This document shows, in pieces, positions 28,181 through 37,900 of a DNA stretch of 64,000 nucleotides (position 1 is its first letter; every line of letters begins with the position of its first letter). The position numbers and the translations under genes were made by a program. Origin of the DNA: Caulobacter vibrioides OR37 (GTDB lineage Bacteria > Pseudomonadota > Alphaproteobacteria > Caulobacterales > Caulobacteraceae); the NCBI RefSeq assembly GCF_000372645.1, contig NZ_APMP01000021.1, positions 1-64,000 of the forward strand. The letters run 5' to 3'. Under the pieces are notes generated by a model. That model was not told the DNA's origin. It did not search any database and saw only the letters and a list, made by a program, of their open reading frames with translations.

Positions 28181-28866
28181 GCGCCCACCACCCGTCCCTG
28201 CAGCCACAGGATCGCCGGATAGGCGCAGAGCCAGGTCCAGAAGAAGCGGTTCAGGCCAAACAGGCAGGCGTTGGCCAGGTGGAAGGTCGCGGCCACGACC
28301 AGGCCGGCGATCAGGGCGGGTCGCCACAGCAGGGTCAGCGGAAAGGCCAGCTCGAACGCCATCACCGCCCACGACATGACCAGCAGCACCCGAGGGCGCT
28401 GGGCCCAGGCTCGCAAGCCCTCGCTGACGGGATAGGCCGAGAACCGGAACACGTCCGACAGCGCCCGGCCCGACCGCCAGTCGGGATTGACGACCTTCAC
28501 CGCGCCGGAGACGAAATAGGACAGCATCAGCTGCGCGCCCAGATAGCCGAAGAACAGCTCCTGCAAGGGGCGGCTGGGCATCAGCTCGGCCAGGGCCAGG
28601 CTCCACAGGACCAGCAGGCCCATGCGGTCGCTGCCGCCGTTATAGGGGCCCTGGAAGCGTTGCAGGATCAGCAGCGATAGCCCGGCCATCCCCACCAGCG
28701 GCCAGGGCCGCGCGACGCCGGCCAGCACCAGCAGGCATAGCGCGATCCGCGCCGCGAACAGCATCCGCTCGTCGCGAAGCCCGCGCAGGTGCTCGAGGCT
28801 CTGTTGCAGCAGAGCCAGGGCCAGCATCAGCTCGGTCAGGCGCGCGGCGCCGGTCAGGGTGATCAC
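28177..28866 (-). CDS. HTTM-domain membrane protein (vitamin-K-carboxylase-like)
   Basis: The 229-residue product has about six membrane segments and looks like the horizontally-transferred transmembrane (HTTM) family related to vitamin K-dependent carboxylase. Recognisable segments are LILQRFQGPYNGGSDRMGLLVLW, LSYFVSGAVKVVNPDWRSGRAL and ATFHLANACLFGLNRFFWTW. It starts with GTG overlapping the upstream stop as GTGA, showing coupling. Its TAG stop is the border of repeat A2. The substrate is unknown; bacterial HTTM genes often sit beside a small partner, as here. Confidence 0.82.
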   Translation of the reverse strand: MITLTGAARLTELMLALALLQQSLEHLRGLRDERMLFAARIALCLLVLAGVARPWPLVGMAGLSLLILQRFQGPYNGGSDRMGLLVLWSLALAELMPSRPLQELFFGYLGAQLMLSYFVSGAVKVVNPDWRSGRALSDVFRFSAYPVSEGLRAWAQRPRVLLVMSWAVMAFELAFPLTLLWRPALIAGLVVAATFHLANACLFGLNRFFWTWLCAYPAILWLQGRVVGA

Positions 28867-29285
28867 CGCAAGGTCTCCAGCCGACGCGGCGCGGCCTGGA
28901 ACAGCACCTCGCGCTCGATCGTCTCGCCCTGGCGACTGACGAAGGCCAGGCGGAAGGCCAGCCAACCGGCCGCGTCATCGGGCAGGTCGACGGCGAGCCG
29001 GCGGAAGATTTCATCCTCGCTGTGGGCCGTGGGCTGATCGACCAGGCGCTCGGCGCAGGCGGTGACGAACAGGCTCTGGTTCCAGCGCGGGTTCCAGAAA
29101 AGCCGCATCAGCATCGTCAGGATCGAGACGCGCGCGGGACGCGGCCGAAACTCGGTCCAGGCGGCCGGCGCGGTCGTCGCGGTTTCGCTCAGCGCGTATT
29201 CGACACGCGGCGACGGCGCGATCACGTCGAAGAAGTTCCACGACGGGATCAGGGCCGGCGCCAGGAGTCGCAGCGGGTTGTTCAT
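28863..29285 (-). CDS. Hypothetical partner protein of the HTTM gene
   Basis: The 140-residue protein has an N-terminal hydrophobic stretch (LLAPALIPSWNFFDVIAPSPRV), then a region with WTEFRPRPARVSILTMLMRLFWNPRWNQSLFVTACAERLVDQ. I do not know a function. The ATG overlaps the upstream stop as TGATG, and its own stop overlaps the HTTM start as GTGA. The three genes from 29617 down to 28177 are therefore one tightly coupled operon. A role with the HTTM membrane enzyme is inferred from that coupling. Confidence 0.72.
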   Translation of the reverse strand: MNNPLRLLAPALIPSWNFFDVIAPSPRVEYALSETATTAPAAWTEFRPRPARVSILTMLMRLFWNPRWNQSLFVTACAERLVDQPTAHSEDEIFRRLAVDLPDDAAGWLAFRLAFVSRQGETIEREVLFQAAPRRLETLR

Positions 29286-29617
29286 CAACCGCCTTCTTCG
29301 TCCACATAAATCACGACGGGTTTGCCGCGCGACAGCGGCTCCCAGCCCGCCTCGATGGCGGCGGAAATCGCCGTGGAGACCTGGCGGGCCGGGATCTGCG
29401 AGGACTTCAGCGGCGGAGCGCTGAACTTGGGCTTAGGGCCGGGCGGAAACTCGATCAGCGCCTCGCGCTGGCCTTCCTTGTGGCGGACGGCCAGCACCTT
29501 GCCGTGGCGCTCGGACGGGTCGTAGGACCATTGCGGCAGGCGATGCAGCCGCCAGACATAGGGGTCTCCATCGACCTCGATGTCGAACTCGACGATCAGT
29601 TTGGTGGTTTTGGCCAT
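29285..29617 (-). CDS. Hypothetical protein heading the HTTM operon
   Basis: The 110-residue protein is predicted beta-rich and contains IVEFDIEVDGDPYVWRLHRLPQWSYDPS, HGKVLAVRHKEGQREALIEFPPGP and GKPVVIYVDEEGG. It has no signal peptide or membrane segment, so it is cytoplasmic. The chosen ATG at 29617 gives a compact product; the frame runs open upstream into a repeat region and is not coding there. The stop overlaps the next start (TGATG). The family is unknown to me. Confidence 0.7.
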   Translation of the reverse strand: MAKTTKLIVEFDIEVDGDPYVWRLHRLPQWSYDPSERHGKVLAVRHKEGQREALIEFPPGPKPKFSAPPLKSSQIPARQVSTAISAAIEAGWEPLSRGKPVVIYVDEEGG

Positions 29618-29649
29618 GCGGGGAGATACCGCGAAGGGCGGTGAGAAAA

Positions 29650-29826
29650 GCCTCCCCCTTCTCCCCTTGCGGGAGAAGGTGTCGCTGAAAGCGACGGATG
29701 AGGGGTCGCTCATACGAAAACCGCCGCGACCAGCGGAAAGGCCCGTCGCGGCGGATATTATCCTCAGCCCCTCACCCGACCCCGGCTTTCGCCGGGGCCA
29801 CCCTCTCCCGCAAGGGGAGAGGGGCT
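29650..29826. repeat. Inverted repeat cluster upstream of the HTTM operon
   Basis: A CCTTCTCCC/GGGAGAAGG hairpin (29657-29679) is followed by a GTCGCT/AGCGAC stem. A CCCCGGC/GCCGGGG hairpin lies at 29780-29797 and a CCCTCTCCC-GCAA-GGGAGAGGG-type hairpin at 29801-29823. The outer hairpins are related to each other in inverted orientation. This looks like a BIME-type repeat cluster placed between the clpB stop (29835) and the HTTM operon start. Confidence 0.65.
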
Positions 29827-29834
29827 TTGAACAC

Positions 29835-32414
<2,580 letters not shown>

Positions 32415-32480
32415 GATGTCCCCTTCCTAGGCGGATCTGGGCGCGCTGCCTTGAGCAAGCACAACGCGCTCCGAAGGGGC

Positions 32481-32509
32481 ATTTAGGTGTGGCCGATCCG
32501 CCACACAAG
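32481..32509 (-). promoter_or_regulatory. Candidate sigma-32 promoter of clpB
   Basis: On the minus strand CTTG (32509-32506) is followed by an 18-base spacer and CCTAAAT (ending 32481). This resembles the CTTG and CYTATnT elements of alphaproteobacterial sigma-32 promoters. It is 67 bp upstream of the clpB ATG. The spacer contains a perfect inverted repeat, GTGTGGC-N6-GCCACAC, at 32487-32506, which may be a repressor or regulator site. Confidence 0.65.
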
Positions 32510-32512
32510 GGC

Positions 32513-33280
32513 CTACCAGCCGCGACTGGCCAGATAACGTTCCAGCTCGGAAATCCGCAGGGCGTCCGACGGATGGGTGGAGCTCAGCTCCCCGCCCGAG
32601 GCATGGCCCTGGCCCGCGTCCAGCGCCTGCATCTTGCGCCAGAGCTGCACGGCTTCGCGCGGGCGATAGCCGGCGCGCTGCATGAAATCGACGCCCAGGC
32701 GATCGGCCTCCAGCTCCTGCTTGCGCGAGAAGGGCAGCAGCACGCCGTACTTGGCCGCCTGGTCGCCGTGGTCCTTCAGCAGCTTGCCGAAGTCGCTGCC
32801 GCCCGCCGCCGCGCCGGCGATCCCCAGCAGGATCTTGGACGTCGTTTCCTGAGAGGCCCGCTCGGCGGCGTGGTGGGCGACGACGTGGCCGGCCTCGTGA
32901 CCGATCACGGCGGCCAGCTGGTCGTCGTTGTCGACCATGTCCAGCAGCCCCACCGTCACGCCGACATGGCCGCCGGGCAGCACGAAGGCGTTGGGACTCT
33001 CGTCCAGGAACACCGCGTAGTCCCACGGCCGATCCCCCAGACCCGCCGCCGTGATCACCCTCTGGCCAACGGCGCGCACCCGGGCGTTCCGGCGCGGCTC
33101 CTTGGAGGTGTAGGTGGTGCGCAGCGTATCGGCCCAGGCCTTTTCGCCATCGGCCGCCAGGTTCTCGTCCTTGACGATCAGCAGCTGGTCTCGGCCCAGA
33201 TCGGCGTTGTACGCGCAGCCGCCCAGCACCGTCGTGGCGGCGAGCAGCAGCGGCAGGATCGGACGGCGAAGAACAACCAT
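32513..33280 (-). CDS. M48-family zinc metalloprotease lipoprotein
   Basis: The 255-residue protein has a lipoprotein signal (MVVLRRPILPLLLAATTVLGGC, lipidated Cys22), the zinc motif HEAGH at 128-132 and the third ligand region ELEADRLGVDFM, all as in M48 envelope proteases such as LoiP. PNAFVLPGGHVGVTVGLL is a typical family block before the active site. Such enzymes degrade damaged outer-membrane proteins. The start chosen gives a good lipobox. It is upstream of clpB on the same strand, about 100 bp away, and is separately promoted. Confidence 0.92.
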   Translation of the reverse strand: MVVLRRPILPLLLAATTVLGGCAYNADLGRDQLLIVKDENLAADGEKAWADTLRTTYTSKEPRRNARVRAVGQRVITAAGLGDRPWDYAVFLDESPNAFVLPGGHVGVTVGLLDMVDNDDQLAAVIGHEAGHVVAHHAAERASQETTSKILLGIAGAAAGGSDFGKLLKDHGDQAAKYGVLLPFSRKQELEADRLGVDFMQRAGYRPREAVQLWRKMQALDAGQGHASGGELSSTHPSDALRISELERYLASRGW

Positions 33281-33369
33281 GGGCTCGGCGCTGTGCTCCA
33301 AACTCGACAATGTCGTTATCGGCGGCGGCGGCGCGGGGCGCAACCGCCCCTCCCCGCCCTTGGGGTCGG

Positions 33370-33960
33370 CTAGAAGGATCGCGCGCAGCCGACGGCCATG
33401 GTGACGCTCGTCTCCCCCAGGGGACCATTGTTCTTGACGCTCCCGACCGGCTTGCAGCCGTCCTTGGGTGGGCGCGTCAGATAGGGCCTGACGTCTCGCG
33501 ACCCGCGCCCGCCAAGCTGGAGGTTCGGCCCGACGCCCGCCCCGCCGGTTCCCTGGGCCAGGCGCTCCTCGCAACGCTCGCGTTCGTCACGCGGCAGGCG
33601 CTCGAGATCGGCCAGCCGGCAGCCGCCCAGACCACGCGGAAGGGCCGGCGCGGCGGGAGTCGCCGCGGCGCTTTCGGCGGACGCGGGGCCGGCTGGGATC
33701 GAGGGCGCATCCGAAGGCGCGGTCGGCGCGACATCGCTCGGGCGCCGCGCCACGGACGTCCTGGCCGGACCTCGCCGTGACGGCCAAGCGGCTGGCGAGC
33801 GCGCGGACGGCTTCTCCAGCCAGACCAGCATCGGCGGTGGATTGGGGGCGACAGGTCTTCCATCCAGGTCGACGATGAACGCCGCGAGCAGCAGGAGGTG
33901 AAAGCCTCCCGAAGCCACGATCACGACCATAAGCCGTCGCCGCGCCCGTCCGCCGCCCAC
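33370..33960 (-). CDS. Hypothetical membrane-anchored protein, TonB-like layout
   Basis: The 196-residue protein has basic residues then one membrane segment (MVVIVASGGFHLLLLAAFIV, near residues 11-30), a Pro, Ala and Ser-rich linker, and a C-terminal domain with GCRLADLERLPRDERERCEERLA and GVGPNLQLGGRGSRDVRPYL. The layout is like TonB-type energy transducers, but the C domain is not one I know. I use a GTG start with an AGAGGGG ribosome site. The longer frame begins with MITAETAYTFGYHAL, which is translated from repeat A3 and is not coding; the same artefact appears beside repeat A4. Confidence 0.7.
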   Translation of the reverse strand: MGGGRARRRLMVVIVASGGFHLLLLAAFIVDLDGRPVAPNPPPMLVWLEKPSARSPAAWPSRRGPARTSVARRPSDVAPTAPSDAPSIPAGPASAESAAATPAAPALPRGLGGCRLADLERLPRDERERCEERLAQGTGGAGVGPNLQLGGRGSRDVRPYLTRPPKDGCKPVGSVKNNGPLGETSVTMAVGCARSF

Positions 33961-34046
33961 CGCCCGCCCCTCTAAACCCCAGGTCGCGATACTAGCGCCA
34001 AGGTCGGTGGCGAAACTCGGGCGCAAGCGGGGCCATAAGGCGCCCC

Positions 34047-34162
34047 CTAGAGCGTGATAGCCGAAAGTGTAAGCGGTTTCGGCGGTTATCACGCTCTAAA
34101 TGTCTGATTTAGAGCCTTATTTTTCCGCTCGAATGATTCCATTCGAGCGGATAAGGCTCTAG
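34047..34162. repeat. Double-hairpin element A3 (CTAGAGC...GCTCTAG)
   Basis: A 116 bp copy bounded by CTAGAGC and GCTCTAG. Its first hairpin (GCGTGATAGCCG, loop AAGTGTAAGCGGTT) is the same as in A4, and the linker is AAATGTCTGATTT. The second hairpin pairs CCGCTCGAATG with CATTCGAGCGG, which differs from A4 while keeping its pairing. It lies between two minus-strand genes, not between convergent ones. No stop codon overlaps its ends. Confidence 0.85.
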
Positions 34163-34171
34163 GGCCCAACG

Positions 34172-34201
34172 AAAAAGGGAGCCGCCGAAGCGACTCCCTT
34201 T
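34172..34201 (-). terminator. Intrinsic terminator of the DUF4167 gene
   Basis: On the minus strand AAGGGAGTCGC, a TTCG tetraloop, and GCGGCTCCCTT form an 11 bp stem with one G-U pair, directly followed by a T-run. It starts 24 bp after the DUF4167 stop. Confidence 0.88.
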
Positions 34202-34224
34202 GATCTAAGGCGATGCTGCGCCGA

Positions 34225-35304
34225 TCAGGCCTCTTCGGGCTCCGAACCGGCCGGAGCGCTTTCGCCGGCCTCGAAGCTGCGCGGGGCGCGGCGGCGGCGG
34301 GGTTTCTTGACCTCTTCGGTCGCCTCGGCGGCGGGCGCCGGCGCCTCGGCGGCCGGCGCGGCGGGTTCGGCCGCGCGTTCGGCCTTGCGACCCAGGAAGG
34401 CTGGCGCATGGCTGATGGCGCCGTCCTGACCGCGCAGAACGGGCGAGCCCTCGCCGCTCGACGCTTCGCCGGACGACGGCAGGGGCGCGGCTTCCGGCTC
34501 GATCACGGCCATCGGATCGCGGTCGCCGCGCGGCTGCCAGTCACGGTCGCGGTCACGATTGCGGTCCCGGCGGCGACGACCCTCGCGGTATTCGCCCTCG
34601 GCCTGCGGCTGGTCGCCCTCGGCGGCGGGACGCTCCTCGCGCGGACGATCATCACGCGGACGGTCGTCACGATCCCGGAAACGCTCCTCGCGAGGACGGT
34701 CGTCACGCGGACGGTCATCACGGGGGCGGTCATCCCGATTGCGGTCGCGGTCGTCGCGGTCGCGCCAGCGGTCGCGGCGGCCTTCGCCGTCGCGGTTGTC
34801 GCGGTTGCGATCACGGTCGCGGTTATCGAAGTTGCGGTCGCGGTCACGGTTACGATCGCGGTCGCGGCCCTCGAACCGGTCCCGGCGTTGTTCGCCGCCC
34901 TCGCCGCCCTCCGCGCCTTCGCCCTGCCCGTCGGCCGCGGCCGGCGTCTCGACGGCCTCGACCTCTTCGGGCTCGGCCTCGAAGTCGATCTCGTAGGCGG
35001 CGTAGACGTCCTTGCCGACGATGTCGGCCACCGGACGATTCGGCTGAATGGCGCGCAGGACGCGGAAATAGTGCTCGGCGTGCTGCAGATAGTTCTCGGC
35101 CAGCACGCGGTCGCCGGACGACGACGCGTCGCGGGCCAACTGCTGGTACTTCTCGTAGACGCTCTGGGCGGCGCCGCGCACCTTCACGCCTTCGGGCCCG
35201 TTCGAGTCGAACGCGCGGTTGGCGTTGTGCTGCTGAGGCTTGCCACCGCTTCCGCCGCGATTATTGCGACCGCGCTGGCGCTTCATGCCCTTGAAATCTC
35301 TCAT
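34225..35304 (-). CDS. DUF4167-domain protein with long Arg/Asp-rich tail
   Basis: The 359-residue protein has the N-terminal DUF4167 block: basic start KRQRGRNNRGG, then FDSNGPEGVKVRGAAQSVYEKYQQLARDA and DRVLAENYLQHAEHYFRVL (about 30-90). From about 150 to 230 it is almost wholly Arg, Asp and Asn in short RDRDRN and DDRPRD repeats, then an acidic/Ala tail. Such RD and RG tails usually bind RNA or promote condensates, and an RNA-related role is likely but unproven. Alphaproteobacteria share this domain without known function. It has a strong intrinsic terminator downstream. Confidence 0.88.
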   Translation of the reverse strand: MRDFKGMKRQRGRNNRGGSGGKPQQHNANRAFDSNGPEGVKVRGAAQSVYEKYQQLARDASSSGDRVLAENYLQHAEHYFRVLRAIQPNRPVADIVGKDVYAAYEIDFEAEPEEVEAVETPAAADGQGEGAEGGEGGEQRRDRFEGRDRDRNRDRDRNFDNRDRDRNRDNRDGEGRRDRWRDRDDRDRNRDDRPRDDRPRDDRPREERFRDRDDRPRDDRPREERPAAEGDQPQAEGEYREGRRRRDRNRDRDRDWQPRGDRDPMAVIEPEAAPLPSSGEASSGEGSPVLRGQDGAISHAPAFLGRKAERAAEPAAPAAEAPAPAAEATEEVKKPRRRRAPRSFEAGESAPAGSEPEEA

Positions 35305-35547
35305 GTTCTCTTCTGAACCTGTCCGGAGGTCAGTCTTGCGCTGGCGCGTCCGGCCTTGTTGGTCTCTGGGCGGGTCGAACCCTGGTTAGGTTTCAGAGAC
35401 ACGGGTTTCCGTAGAGCCCCCGCCCTGTCTTTCGGCGCGGCGACCGGCGGACCGGGCGCGCCTGCCGGGGGAGCCTCGCAAGCGTCTGCGACGCCCGCTT
35501 TTCCCGTCACCCGGCGATTTGGAAGGAGACAAGACTCGTCTAGCGGT

Positions 35548-36417
35548 TCACGCCCCGGTTTCCAAGGGATTTTTCACCCCGACGACCACGCGGTCGTAGG
35601 TCGACAGATCCTTGACCGTCCGCACCTCGCCGGCGCCCGCGTCGCGGAACAGCGCCTCGACGGCCTTGGACTGATCGTGGCCGATCTCGACCGCGAACAT
35701 GCCGGCGGGCTTCAGCACCCGCAGGATTTCCGGCGCCAGCAAGCGGTAGGCGTCCAGGCCATCGGCCCCGCCGTCGAGCGCCAGACGCGGCTCGTGGTCG
35801 CGAACCTCGGGCTCCAGGGTCTCGATCACCGCCGTCGGGATATAGGGCGGGTTGGAGACGACCAGGTCGAAACTGGCGTCGCCCAGCCCGGCCGTCCAGT
35901 CGCCGCGCAGCAGGGCGGCGCGGCCGTCGAGGTTCAGGTTGGCGGCGTTGTCGCGCGCCACGGCCAGAGCCTCGTCGGAGGCGTCGACCCCCAGCCCCTT
36001 GGCCGCCGGCCGCTCGGCCAGCACCGCCAGCAGGATCGTGCCCGAGCCCACGCCCAGGTCCAGCATCGAGAACGGCATGGCCTCGGGGAAGGCCTTCAGC
36101 ACCTCGTCGACGATCACCTCCGTCTCGGGACGCGGCGTCAGCACGTTCTTGTTCACCTGCAGCAGGATCTTCCAGAAGCCCTTGCGGCCGATGATGTGAC
36201 TGACCGGCTCGCGCTTGGCGCGGCGGTCCAGATAGTCGTTCAGCGTGGCGACCTGCTCGGCGGTCAGTTCGCGATAGGGATCGGTGACGATCTCGGTGCG
36301 GGTGACGCCGGCGGCCACCTCCAGCATCAGGCGCGCGTCGATCGACGGCTGATCGATGCCGGCGTCCTTCAGACGATCCTTGGCGGCGGTCCAGGCTTTG
36401 ACGAGGGTCAGGGTCAT
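35548..36417 (-). CDS. prmC: Release factor glutamine methyltransferase PrmC (HemK)
   Basis: PrmC methylates the Gln of the GGQ loop of RF1 and RF2 using S-adenosylmethionine. The 289-residue enzyme has an N-terminal helical domain, the SAM motif DLGVGSGTILLAVL, and the catalytic NPPY in VVSNPPYIPT, followed by EPEVRDHEPRLALDGGADGL, all family blocks. Its substrate gene, prfA, is 8 kb away in this window. The ATG is 74 bp from the divergent ParD-type gene at 36491. The 243 bp between it and the DUF4167 gene hold no gene. Confidence 0.95.
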   Translation of the reverse strand: MTLTLVKAWTAAKDRLKDAGIDQPSIDARLMLEVAAGVTRTEIVTDPYRELTAEQVATLNDYLDRRAKREPVSHIIGRKGFWKILLQVNKNVLTPRPETEVIVDEVLKAFPEAMPFSMLDLGVGSGTILLAVLAERPAAKGLGVDASDEALAVARDNAANLNLDGRAALLRGDWTAGLGDASFDLVVSNPPYIPTAVIETLEPEVRDHEPRLALDGGADGLDAYRLLAPEILRVLKPAGMFAVEIGHDQSKAVEALFRDAGAGEVRTVKDLSTYDRVVVGVKNPLETGA

Positions 36418-36464
36418 GGCGGGGATTTAGCGGGTTAAGCGGAAGGAGGCGAGATTGAAAGAGG

Positions 36465-36479
36465 TACCAGTTTTTGGTA
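36465..36479. promoter_or_regulatory. Candidate operator of the ParDE-type module
   Basis: TACCA-N5-TGGTA forms an inverted repeat ending 12 bp before the antitoxin ATG. ParD antitoxins repress their own promoter by binding such palindromes through a ribbon-helix-helix. Only position and symmetry support it. Confidence 0.5.
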
Positions 36480-36490
36480 TTTTCGACGAC

Positions 36491-36757
36491 ATGGCCAGTA
36501 AGAACACCTCCGTCACCCTGGGCGATCACTTCCAGACCTTCATCGACGATCAGCTCGCGGCGGGGCGCTATGGCTCGGCCAGCGAGGTGATCAGGGCCGG
36601 TCTTCGCCTGCTGGAGGAGAATGAAGCCAAACTAGCGGCCCTGCGGGCCGCCCTGGTCGAGGGCGAGGAAAGCGGCTTCATCGACGATTTCGATTTTGAC
36701 GCCTTCATCGACGAAAAAGCGCGGGCTTCAGCGCCCCCGGGTTTCCACGAGGAATGA
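36491..36757 (+). CDS. ParD-type antitoxin (ribbon-helix-helix)
   Basis: The 88-residue protein has the ParD layout: [40 protein letters not shown] forms the ribbon-helix-helix DNA-binding part (3-45), and the acidic tail ([19 protein letters not shown]) binds the toxin. The stop overlaps the toxin start as ATGA, the standard order and coupling of ParDE modules. The frame runs open to 36455, but this Met is the family start. Confidence 0.92.
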   Translation: MASKNTSVTLGDHFQTFIDDQLAAGRYGSASEVIRAGLRLLEENEAKLAALRAALVEGEESGFIDDFDFDAFIDEKARASAPPGFHEE

Positions 36758-37044
36758 AACCCTATCGGCTATCGCGTCGCGCCAAAGCCGACCTCGACGA
36801 CATCTGGAGCTATTCGAAACATCGTTGGGGCTCCTGGCGCGCCGCGGACTATTTGCGCGAGATCCAAGCCGTGATCGAGATGATCGCCGAACGTCCTGAC
36901 CTGGGATGGCCGGACGACAGCCTTCGTCCCGGCTATCGGCGACGAACCGCAGGCTCGCATGTGATCTTCTATCGCATCGGCGTCGGGGTCGAGATCGTCC
37001 GTGTGCTGCACCAAAGCATGAACGCCAGAGCCCATCTCGGCTGA
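36754..37044 (+). CDS. ParE-family toxin
   Basis: The 96-residue protein has the RelE/ParE fold pattern: [23 protein letters not shown], then [30 protein letters not shown], then [17 protein letters not shown]. ParE toxins usually poison DNA gyrase; RelE relatives cut mRNA. The missing RelE catalytic set and the pairing with a ParD antitoxin favour ParE. It overlaps the antitoxin by four bases and is convergent with the MOSC gene four bases downstream. Confidence 0.92.
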   Translation: MKPYRLSRRAKADLDDIWSYSKHRWGSWRAADYLREIQAVIEMIAERPDLGWPDDSLRPGYRRRTAGSHVIFYRIGVGVEIVRVLHQSMNARAHLG

Positions 37045-37047
37045 GGC

Positions 37048-37809
37048 CTAATCCACCGCCGCCACATCGCCCTCGGCCACCGCGCCGCCCTCGGTGACGT
37101 TCACATAGACGCCGCAGAACATGTGGCCGTAGTGGTCGAACAGCGCCTTGACCACCTCGACATCCCGCTCGGCCGTGGTCGGATCGACATGGGTGGCGGC
37201 GCAGCGGACGATGGGCTTGAGGACCTCGGCCCTGGCGGCGCCGATCGTCATGCGCCTGCCGGTCCAGTCGTTCTCGACCCAGGCCGGCCAGCCCTCGACA
37301 TAGAGATTGGCGCGAAAGCGCAGCGGATCCAGAGGACGGCCGACGCGCTGAGATAGATCGCGGACACTGGCCAGGTTGACGATCGAGACATAGCCGGAGC
37401 GGCTGTCCATGAACCGGTGCGCGCCAGGCCCCTCGATCACCTTCAGCGGCCCCGAGACGGCCTCGCCCAGCAGGTCGGCGAGCCAGGCCTCGAAGCCGGC
37501 GCGTCCCTCGGCCGTCCTCAGGTCGCCGGCGAAATCGGGACGGCCCTCGGCGCGGGCGCTGAACACGCCGCGGGCTTCGTCATAGGCGGTGCGGGCCTTG
37601 GCGACGGCCGGGATCTTGGCCAGCACCGCGAACTTCATCTTCGAAAGGTGGTTCGGCGCGGCGGGATCGAAGCCGCTGGGGCCATCCTCGACGGCGAACA
37701 GGCGGTCACACGGAAAGCACAGCCCCGCCGCGAGCTCGGCGGCCTTGAGGCGCTCGGGCGTGAACCCCTTGACGGGGTGGCGATACAGCGAGGCGATCCG
37801 GGCGTGCAT
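37048..37809 (-). CDS. MOSC-domain protein (YcbX/mARC type)
   Basis: MOSC proteins bind the sulfurated molybdenum cofactor. The 253-residue protein begins with the MOSC N-terminal barrel block IASLYRHPVKGFTPE, has SIVNLASVRDLSQRVGRPLDPLRFRANLYVEG, and the cofactor-binding Cys in VRCAATHVDPTTAERD. YcbX and mARC reduce N-hydroxylated compounds, which is the likely role, but the electron donor is not encoded nearby. A Met ten codons upstream (37839) is an alternative start, and neither has a clear ribosome site. It is divergent from the YihY-type gene. Confidence 0.88.
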   Translation of the reverse strand: MHARIASLYRHPVKGFTPERLKAAELAAGLCFPCDRLFAVEDGPSGFDPAAPNHLSKMKFAVLAKIPAVAKARTAYDEARGVFSARAEGRPDFAGDLRTAEGRAGFEAWLADLLGEAVSGPLKVIEGPGAHRFMDSRSGYVSIVNLASVRDLSQRVGRPLDPLRFRANLYVEGWPAWVENDWTGRRMTIGAARAEVLKPIVRCAATHVDPTTAERDVEVVKALFDHYGHMFCGVYVNVTEGGAVAEGDVAAVD

Positions 37810-37900
37810 GGCCGGAACATCGGCGCTGACCGCCGCCATGGCAAGGCTTGGCGGAACGGAGCGCGGACGTCCGGGTTTTTCCAGGCCTGGAGGGCGAACC

